A stretch of DNA of 64,000 nucleotides from JAZKHT01 sp040385245. Its GTDB lineage: Bacteria > Pseudomonadota > Alphaproteobacteria > Rhodobacterales > Rhodobacteraceae. Under the pieces are notes generated by a model that was given only the letters and a program-made list of their open reading frames with translations, was not told where the DNA came from and did no database searches. A program made the translations under genes and the position numbers. Below, in pieces: positions 58,626 to 64,000 of the stretch (its first letter is position 1; each line of letters begins with the position of its first letter). The stretch lies in contig JAZKHT010000003.1 in assembly GCA_040385245.1 (NCBI GenBank), positions 62,001 to 126,000 on the forward strand. Reading direction: 5' to 3'.

Positions 58626-59389
58626 CGCCCGGTAAAGCGGGGCTTGCGCTTTTCCATAAAGGCGGCGACGCCTTCGGTGAAATCGCCGGTCTGGCCGCAA
58701 TCCGACTGCAACGCGGCCTCCAGCGCAAGTTGGGGGCCGATGTCGTTGGAAAAGCTGGCCCGCAGCACCTGCTTGACGCCGCGATAGGCAATCGTCGGCC
58801 CCTCTGCCAGATGCACCGCACGGGCCTGCACATGGGCTTCAAAGGCATCGTCGGGCACCGCCTCCCAGATCATGCCCCAGTCTGCGGCCTGCTGGGCGGT
58901 GATTGTTTCGGCAAACAACGCCGCCCCCATCGCGCGCGCCATGCCGATCTGGCGCGGCAACCAATAGGTGCCGCCCGCATCGGGGATCAGCCCGATCCGG
59001 GTGAACGCCTGAATGAAACTGGCGCTGTGTGTCGCAATCACCACATCGCAGGCCAGCGCAAGATTGGCCCCCGCCCCTGCGGCAGCCCCGTTGACGGCGG
59101 CGATCGTGGGGATCGGGCAGTCATAGATCGCCGTCAGCAGGGGTTCGTATTCTTCGCGCAGGATGCGGCCAAGGTCGATCTCTCCCATCGCTGCGGCATC
59201 CGCCAGATCCTGCCCCGAACAAAAGGCCCGCCCTGCCCCGGTGATCACCAGCACCCGCGCCTCGGCCCGCGCTCGGGTCACAGCGGCCAGCAGATCGGCC
59301 CGCATCTGCGACGACAGGGCGTTCATCACCTGTGGCCGGTTCAGCGTGATCGTGGCGATACCGCCCGTCCGCGCATAGGTGATGGTCAT
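58622..59389 (-). CDS. Enoyl-CoA hydratase/isomerase family protein
   Basis: The product is 255 aa of the crotonase family. The oxyanion-hole segments are ITGAGRAFCSGQDLADAA and AAVNGAAAGAGANLALACDVV, and FTRIGLIPDAGGTYWLPR matches the PaaG (1,2-epoxyphenylacetyl-CoA isomerase)-like subgroup. The N-terminus MTITYARTGGIATITLNRP sets the start at 59389; the longer frame is not homologous. The substrate is not certain. No paa genes are nearby. It is downstream of ccmH with a gap of 64 bp on the same strand. Confidence 0.88.
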   Translation of the reverse strand: MTITYARTGGIATITLNRPQVMNALSSQMRADLLAAVTRARAEARVLVITGAGRAFCSGQDLADAAAMGEIDLGRILREEYEPLLTAIYDCPIPTIAAVNGAAAGAGANLALACDVVIATHSASFIQAFTRIGLIPDAGGTYWLPRQIGMARAMGAALFAETITAQQAADWGMIWEAVPDDAFEAHVQARAVHLAEGPTIAYRGVKQVLRASFSNDIGPQLALEAALQSDCGQTGDFTEGVAAFMEKRKPRFTGR

Positions 59390-59453
59390 GGCAACGCCCC
59401 CCGTTTTGCCCCACCTTACCCACACTAGGGCCGGGGCAAAGCGGAACGGCACG

Positions 59454-59897
59454 TCACTTCAGCAATTCATCCAGCCGGGCGCGTTCTTCGGCCGAAAGAT
59501 CGGCCCCGTCGCGCGTCTGCGACCGGCGGCGCACCATCGGGACAGCCACCGCCAGCCCCCCCAGCAGCAGGATCGGCCCCGCCAGCCACAACAGGATATT
59601 CGCCCCCGATGTGGTGGGGTTCAGCAGCACATATTCGCCGTAGCGGTCCACGATGTAGGCCACCGCCTGGGCATCCGTGTCACCCGCGACCAGCCGTTCG
59701 CGCAACAACACGCGCAGGTCGCGGGCAAGGGCGGCATTGCTGTCGTCAATATTCTCGTTCCGGCAGACAAGGCAGCGCAGCCCTTTGGACAGATCGCGCG
59801 CCCGCGCTTCAAGCGCGGGGTCGGCCAACACCTCGTCAGGCTGGACGGCATGGGCGGGCGTGGCCAGCGCCAGCAGCAACAGCAGGACCCGGATCAT
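59454..59897 (-). CDS. ccmH: Cytochrome c maturation protein CcmH
   Basis: This membrane-anchored thiol oxidoreductase reduces apocytochrome c for haem attachment. It is 147 aa with a signal peptide (1–17), the redox motif LRCLVCRN (Cys42, Cys45) on the periplasmic side, and one C-terminal membrane helix (ILLWLAGPILLLGGLAVAV) before a basic tail. It overlaps the ccmF stop codon by 4 bp (ATGA). No separate CcmI domain is fused. Confidence 0.92.
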   Translation of the reverse strand: MIRVLLLLLALATPAHAVQPDEVLADPALEARARDLSKGLRCLVCRNENIDDSNAALARDLRVLLRERLVAGDTDAQAVAYIVDRYGEYVLLNPTTSGANILLWLAGPILLLGGLAVAVPMVRRRSQTRDGADLSAEERARLDELLK

Positions 59898-61864
59898 TCC
59901 GCAGGCACCCCCGCAGGGCTGCGCCGCGCGCCCGCCGCCACACGGTAGCGGCGGTCCGACAGGCTGAGCATGCCGCCAAGCGCCATGATCAGCGCGCCGC
60001 CCCACAGCCAGTTGGCAAAGGGCTCGATATAGCTGCGCACCGCCCACCCGCCGTTGTCCTGCGGATCACCGATCACCAGATAAATGTCGCGCAAAAAGCC
60101 ATAGTCGATGGCGGCTTCGGTCGTGGGCATGGCCTGCACCGGATAGACGCGCTTTTCGGGGAACAGGCGCGCCACCTCGGCCCCTGCACGCGTCACCAGC
60201 ATGTCGGCGCGCGTGGTGGTGTAGTTCGGCCCCTGTTCCTGCTGCACGTCGCGCAAGGTGACCTCATAGCTGCCAAGGGGAAAGGTTTCGCCCAATTGAA
60301 CGACGCGGATATCCTCGGTCTTCCAGGACAGCATCGCCGCCACGGCAAAGATGGTGATGCCAAGGCCCGCATGCGCTGTGGCCTTGCCCCAGTCGGCGCG
60401 CGGCAGGCGTGTCAGCCGCGTCAGGCGGCCCGCAACAGCACCCCGCCCTGTCCGCGTCCACAGATCGGTCAGCGCCCCCATCACGACCCAGACGCCCAGA
60501 ATGACGCCGACCGGCCCCAGCGCCGACCGTTCGGTCTGCATCGCCCAGACCAGCGACCCCAGTGCCACCGACAGCAGCGCCGCAGGCCACAACGGGCGCA
60601 AGGCCCGGCCCAGATCGGCGCGCTTCCACGGCATCATGGCACCTATAGGCAGGATCGTCGCCAACGCCACCATGAAGGGCGAGAAGGCGGCGTTGAAAAA
60701 CGGCTCTCCGACGCTCAGCTTGCGGTCCCACAGCAGTTCGGCCACCAAAGGCCAGATCGTGCCGGTAAAGACGACAAAGGCCGCGACCGCCAGCAGCAGG
60801 TTGTTGGCCACCAGCGCGGATTCGCGGCTGACGATGGAAAACACCCCCCGCGCCTCCAGCGCGCCGGCGCGAAACGCGAACAGCGTCAGCGCGCCGCCCA
60901 TGAACACGGCCAGAATCAACAGGATGAACACGCCGCGTTCGGGATCATTGGCAAAGGCATGGACCGATGTGATCACCCCCGACCGCACGATGAAGGTGCC
61001 GATCAACGAAAACCCAAAGGCCAGAATGGCCAGCAGGATCGTCCACGCCTTCAGGCTTTCGCGCTTTTCCACCACGATGGCGGAATGGAGCAGCGCAGCG
61101 GCGATCAGCCAGGGCATGAAGGACGCGTTTTCCACCGGGTCCCAGAACCAGAACCCGCCCCAGCCCAGTTCGTAATAGGCCCACCACGACCCCAGCGCGA
61201 TGCCGATGGTCAGGAATATCCACGACACCAGCGTCCATGGCCGCACCCAGCGGCCCCAGGCGGCATCCACCCGCCCCTCGATCAGGGCGGCGACGGCGAA
61301 AGAAAAGCTCATCGATAGGCCGACATAGCCCAGATACAGGAACGGCGGATGAAAGGCCAAGCCGGGGTCCTGCAACAGCGGGTTCAGGTCCTGCCCGTTC
61401 AGGGGCGGCACCTCAAGCCGCAGGAACGGGTTCGAGGTGATCAGCATGAAGAGCAGGAACGCCACCCCGATCATCCCCTGCACCGCCAGCACCCGCGCCT
61501 TCAGTTGTGGGGGCAGGTTGTCGCCAAACCACACGGCACAGGCCCCGAACAGCGCCAAAATCAGCACCCACAGCAACAGTGACCCCTCGTGGTTGCCCCA
61601 GACGCCCGACACCTTGTACAGCATGGGCTTCAGCGTGTGGGAATTGGCCACCACCAGCCGCAGCGAAAAGTCAGATGTGACAAAGGCATAGGTCAGCGCC
61701 CCAAAGGCAAAGGCGATCAGCAGGAACTGCGTCACCGCCGCCGGGTCGGCAATTGCCATCCACGCCGCATTGCGCCGCCCCGCCCCGATCAGCGGCACCG
61801 TGGACTGGATCAGCGCCACCGCCAGTGCCAGCACCAAGGCGAAATGTCCAAGCTCTACGATCAC
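59894..61864 (-). CDS. ccmF: Haem lyase CcmF
   Basis: CcmF is the membrane haem-handling subunit that attaches haem to cytochrome c. The 656-aa protein starts with GTG at 61864 (read VIVELGHFALVLALAVA), preceded by a GGAGGG ribosome-binding site; the ATG further upstream is not supported. It has about fifteen membrane segments, the tryptophan-rich WWD motif in WGGFWFWDPVENASFMPW, and histidines in periplasmic loops that hold haem. ccmH follows with overlap, forming the ccmF-ccmH pair. Confidence 0.94.
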   Translation of the reverse strand: MIVELGHFALVLALAVALIQSTVPLIGAGRRNAAWMAIADPAAVTQFLLIAFAFGALTYAFVTSDFSLRLVVANSHTLKPMLYKVSGVWGNHEGSLLLWVLILALFGACAVWFGDNLPPQLKARVLAVQGMIGVAFLLFMLITSNPFLRLEVPPLNGQDLNPLLQDPGLAFHPPFLYLGYVGLSMSFSFAVAALIEGRVDAAWGRWVRPWTLVSWIFLTIGIALGSWWAYYELGWGGFWFWDPVENASFMPWLIAAALLHSAIVVEKRESLKAWTILLAILAFGFSLIGTFIVRSGVITSVHAFANDPERGVFILLILAVFMGGALTLFAFRAGALEARGVFSIVSRESALVANNLLLAVAAFVVFTGTIWPLVAELLWDRKLSVGEPFFNAAFSPFMVALATILPIGAMMPWKRADLGRALRPLWPAALLSVALGSLVWAMQTERSALGPVGVILGVWVVMGALTDLWTRTGRGAVAGRLTRLTRLPRADWGKATAHAGLGITIFAVAAMLSWKTEDIRVVQLGETFPLGSYEVTLRDVQQEQGPNYTTTRADMLVTRAGAEVARLFPEKRVYPVQAMPTTEAAIDYGFLRDIYLVIGDPQDNGGWAVRSYIEPFANWLWGGALIMALGGMLSLSDRRYRVAAGARRSPAGVPAE

Positions 61865-61951
61865 GGATCGGCCCTCCAGCGTTACACTGCCAACCTTAGG
61901 CGCAAAGGCGCGCCAGTCCAATGCCCTGCGCGCAAGCACCGCAGGCTGGAC

Positions 61952-62010
61952 GCCCCTTCCTCTTTCCGAAAATATCCCACGGGGGTGTGGGGGTGTGAAA
62001 CCCCCACGCG
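61952..62010 (-). repeat. Intergenic hairpin/GGATATTTT element, copy 5 (lrp–ccmF)
   Basis: On the minus strand, 19 nt after the Lrp-family gene stop, GTGGGGGT pairs with ACCCCCAC (61987–62007) with the same TTCAC loop as copies 1 and 4. Compared with copies 1 and 4 the second stem pair is changed from C-G to T-A, a compensatory substitution. GTGGGATATTTTCGGAAAG and AGGAAGGGG follow, as in copy 1. Confidence 0.82.
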
Positions 62011-62026
62011 CCGCCTGCCCCGCGCG

Positions 62027-62461
62027 TCAGCGGCGGCCTGCCTTGCGGGTGGACAGCAACAGGTTCGTCTCGGATGTCATCACACCCTCCATCGCGCGGA
62101 TGCGGTGGATCGTCTCGTCCAGTTCCAGCAGGGTTTGCGTGCCCAGTTCGACGATCAGATCCCACCGCCCGTTGGTGGAATGCACCGCCTGCACCGCCGG
62201 GATGCCGGTCAGGCGCGCCATGATCTTTTCGCCGCCTCGCCCCTCGATCCCGATCAGCATCAGCCCGCGCACCGGGGCGGCCGTCACATCGCCGCGCGTC
62301 AGCACGGTGAAACCCGCGATCTCGCCCTTGGCCGTCAGCCGTTCCATCCGGGCGCGGACGGTGGCGCGGCTTAAGCCCAGCCGGTCGGCCAGATCGGACA
62401 GCGCAGCCCGCCCGTCGCGCCGCAATTCAGCAATCAGGCGTTGGTCGGTTTCGTCCATCAT
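62027..62461 (-). CDS. Lrp/AsnC-family transcriptional regulator
   Basis: The product is 144 aa: an N-terminal helix-turn-helix (about 3–50, LSDLADRLGLSRATVRARMERL) and a C-terminal RAM/ACT-like effector domain (about 62–140, GLMLIGIEGRGGEKIM…VELGTQTLLELDETIHRIRA). It is divergent from arginase by about 105 bp. Lrp-type activators are known to control arginase and ornithine cyclodeaminase operons in related alphaproteobacteria, so it probably responds to arginine or ornithine. The start is at one of two adjacent ATGs. Confidence 0.88.
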   Translation of the reverse strand: MMDETDQRLIAELRRDGRAALSDLADRLGLSRATVRARMERLTAKGEIAGFTVLTRGDVTAAPVRGLMLIGIEGRGGEKIMARLTGIPAVQAVHSTNGRWDLIVELGTQTLLELDETIHRIRAMEGVMTSETNLLLSTRKAGRR

Positions 62462-62566
62462 GATCAAAATTCCCGCCGCTATGCACATTCCGCTGTCCGT
62501 ATCGACAATAACGGGGGTAGAATTCGCCGCAAGTCGGAAAGATCGTCGTTGACAAGGAGAAATTAG

Positions 62567-63490
62567 ATGTCCAATGCCATCCTGATCGGCGCGCCGATCG
62601 ACACCGGCCAGCGCCGCCCCGGTTGCCTGATGGGGCCAGCCGCCTATCGTGTGGCTGGCCTTGCCGCCGCCATCCGCGATCTGGGTCACGGGGTTGACGA
62701 TTGGGGCGATCTGTCGCTGCCGCAGGTGGCACCCGTTCCCTTTGCCAACGCCGCCGTGCATTCGCTGGCGGAAACGCTGGGGTGGACCACCTTGCTGGCC
62801 GATGCCGTCGATGACGCGCTGTCCCAAGGCGGGATGCCGATCATCCTTGGGGGCGATCACAGCCTTGCGCTGGGGTCGGTCGCGGGGGCTGCGGCCTTTG
62901 CGGAACGTGCCGATCGCCCTTTGTTCCTGCTGTGGCTGGACGCGCATTCCGATTTTCACACGCCGATGACCACCACCAGCGGCAATCTGCACGGAACCCC
63001 GGTCGCCTATATTGCCGGGCGCACCGGGTTCGAGGCCTTCCCCCCCTTTCCCGCCCCGATCCCGGCGGAACGCATCTGCCTTTATGGCATCCGGTCGGTC
63101 GATCCGGCGGAATACAGCGCCTTGCTGCAACATGACATCGCGATCAACGACATGCGGGTGCTGGACGAACGCGGCGTCGTGGCGCCGTTGCGCGAATTTC
63201 TGGATGCGGTGCGCAGCTTGGGCGGGATGCTGCATGTCAGTCTGGACGTCGATTTTCTGGACCCGTCCATCGCCCCCGCCGTCGGCACCACCGTCCCCGG
63301 CGGCACCACCTTCCGCGAGGCGCATCTGGTGATGGAGTTGCTGCATGAAAGTGGGCTTGTCACCTCTCTCGACCTGGTCGAGTTGAACCCGTTTCTGGAT
63401 GAACGCGGCCGCACGGCGAAACTGATGGTCGAACTTGTCGGGTCGCTGATGGGGCGCAAGGTGTTCGACCGCCCGACCCGCAGCTATTGA
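62567..63490 (+). CDS. rocF: Arginase
   Basis: Arginase splits L-arginine into ornithine and urea. The 307-aa protein has the binuclear manganese site in GGDHS (His98), DAHSD (Asp125, His127, Asp129) and SLDVDFLDP (two Asp), the full ureohydrolase set. A TDS-like active-site stretch and the C-terminus VELNPFLDERGRTAKLMVELV are also typical of arginase rather than agmatinase. It is the first gene of an arginine/ornithine catabolic operon, 19 bp before the cyclodeaminase gene. An AAGGAGAAATTAG ribosome-binding site precedes it. Confidence 0.95.
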   Translation: MSNAILIGAPIDTGQRRPGCLMGPAAYRVAGLAAAIRDLGHGVDDWGDLSLPQVAPVPFANAAVHSLAETLGWTTLLADAVDDALSQGGMPIILGGDHSLALGSVAGAAAFAERADRPLFLLWLDAHSDFHTPMTTTSGNLHGTPVAYIAGRTGFEAFPPFPAPIPAERICLYGIRSVDPAEYSALLQHDIAINDMRVLDERGVVAPLREFLDAVRSLGGMLHVSLDVDFLDPSIAPAVGTTVPGGTTFREAHLVMELLHESGLVTSLDLVELNPFLDERGRTAKLMVELVGSLMGRKVFDRPTRSY

Positions 63491-63509
63491 GCAAAGCAAA
63501 GGAAATCCC

Positions 63510-64000
63510 ATGACCTCGCCCTCGCGTCAGGCGTTTGTGCCCTTCGTGTCCGTGGACAAGATGATGAAGCTTGTGCTGCATCTGGGGATCGAACGGGTTC
63601 TGACAGACCTTGCAGCCGCGATCGAGGCGGATTTCCTGCGCTGGGGCAGTTTCGACAAGACCGCCCGCATCGCCAGCCATTCTGACGTGGGGGTGATCGA
63701 GTTGATGCCCACCAGCGACGGCGAAACCTATGGCTTCAAATACGTGAACGGCCACCCCGCCAACATGAAGAAGGGGCTGCAAACTGTTACGGCTTTTGGA
63801 CTTTTGGCAGATGTGGCGACCGGATATCCGGTGCTATTGTCGGAAATGACCATCCTCACCGCCCTGCGCACCGCCGCCACCAGCGCGATGGCCGCGAAAT
63901 GGCTGGCGCCACGCGGCGCCACCACCATGGCGCTGATCGGCAATGGCGCGCAGGCGGAATTTCAGGCGCTGGCGTTCAAGGCGGTGTGCGGGATCACGCA
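63510..64000 (+). CDS. Ornithine cyclodeaminase (3' end cut by window)
   Basis: This enzyme converts L-ornithine to L-proline and ammonia with NAD+ as a bound cofactor. About 163 residues are present, with no internal stop: MTSPSRQAFVPFVSVDKMMK at the start and GNGAQAEFQALAF at the end, which matches the dinucleotide-binding loop of the mu-crystallin/OCD family. The middle segment EMTILTALRTAATSAMAAKW is family-typical. The start follows AAAGGAAATCCC. Together with arginase it gives an arginine-to-proline route. Confidence 0.92.
   Translation, partial: MTSPSRQAFVPFVSVDKMMKLVLHLGIERVLTDLAAAIEADFLRWGSFDKTARIASHSDVGVIELMPTSDGETYGFKYVNGHPANMKKGLQTVTAFGLLADVATGYPVLLSEMTILTALRTAATSAMAAKWLAPRGATTMALIGNGAQAEFQALAFKAVCGIT

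Noticed and set aside
62462..63511. Long upstream extension of the Lrp-family frame on the minus strand
   Set aside because: It runs antisense through the arginase gene; Lrp homology begins at the double ATG at 62461.

Overview
The window is about 64 kb of GC-rich chromosome from an alphaproteobacterium, most likely a member of the Rhodobacteraceae/Paracoccaceae (Rhodobacter–Roseobacter group). This rests on recognisable family features: a DksA with a single zinc-finger cysteine, the paired PIN-domain and rRNA-methyltransferase genes, the phoR-pstS-pstC order, class II DAHP synthase, the ccmF-ccmH pair, and several small orphan proteins I recognise from that group. I see no prophage, insertion sequence, CRISPR array or integrative element. 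One tRNA gene is present and no rRNA.

Region by region. 1–3.9 kb: phosphate regulon (pstC partial, pstS, phoR) with a PHO box. 3.9–10.4 kb: a myo-inositol catabolic operon iolC-iolD-iolE-iolB on the minus strand with its RpiR-type regulator; two copies of one palindromic operator control it, and a decayed fragment of an inositol-dehydrogenase-like gene lies divergently from the regulator. 10.7–16.6 kb: small membrane proteins, gamma carbonic anhydrase, guanylate kinase, YicC, a PAS protein, DAHP synthase and a GlxA-type regulator. 16.6–17.7 kb: a PQQ-dependent sugar dehydrogenase gene broken by an 8-bp tandem duplication. 17.9–25.6 kb: a branched-chain-amino-acid-type ABC transporter (binding protein, two ATPases, two permeases) followed by a dimethylglycine/sarcosine-dehydrogenase-like flavoprotein. 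25.7–36.8 kb: mixed single genes (nucleotidyltransferase, sulfotransferase-like, iron-sulfur photolyase, tRNA-Leu, zinc peptidase, YqaA, DsbB, dGTPase, A-type Fe-S carrier, exonuclease III, flavin monooxygenase, DksA). 36.9–42.7 kb: a MoxR ATPase/VWA protein module with a DUF2927 lipoprotein, then DedA and M48 peptidase. 42.7–45.2 kb: PIN protein, rRNA methyltransferase, lipoprotein. 45.4–48.1 kb: Entner-Doudoroff edd-eda with a LacI-type operator. 48.1–55.9 kb: glnE, YbaK, CaCA antiporter, VOC protein, Bpt leucyltransferase, RDD, DUF2852, GST. 56–58.6 kb: ilvB-ilvH preceded by a complete attenuation leader. 58.6–62.5 kb: enoyl-CoA hydratase, ccmH, ccmF and an Lrp-family regulator. 62.5–64 kb: arginase and the start of ornithine cyclodeaminase.

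The most interesting non-coding content is (1) the ilv attenuator with its 14-codon leader peptide, (2) a family of intergenic elements placed just after stop codons, made of a hairpin followed by a GGATATTTT motif, in which one copy shows a compensatory base-pair change, and (3) the two matched iol operators. The most interesting genic anomalies are the recent-looking frameshift in the sugar dehydrogenase, the relic beside iolR, and a PhoR-type kinase with no membrane segment. I found no clear, wholly new multi-gene system; the MoxR/DUF2927/VWA module is the nearest candidate.
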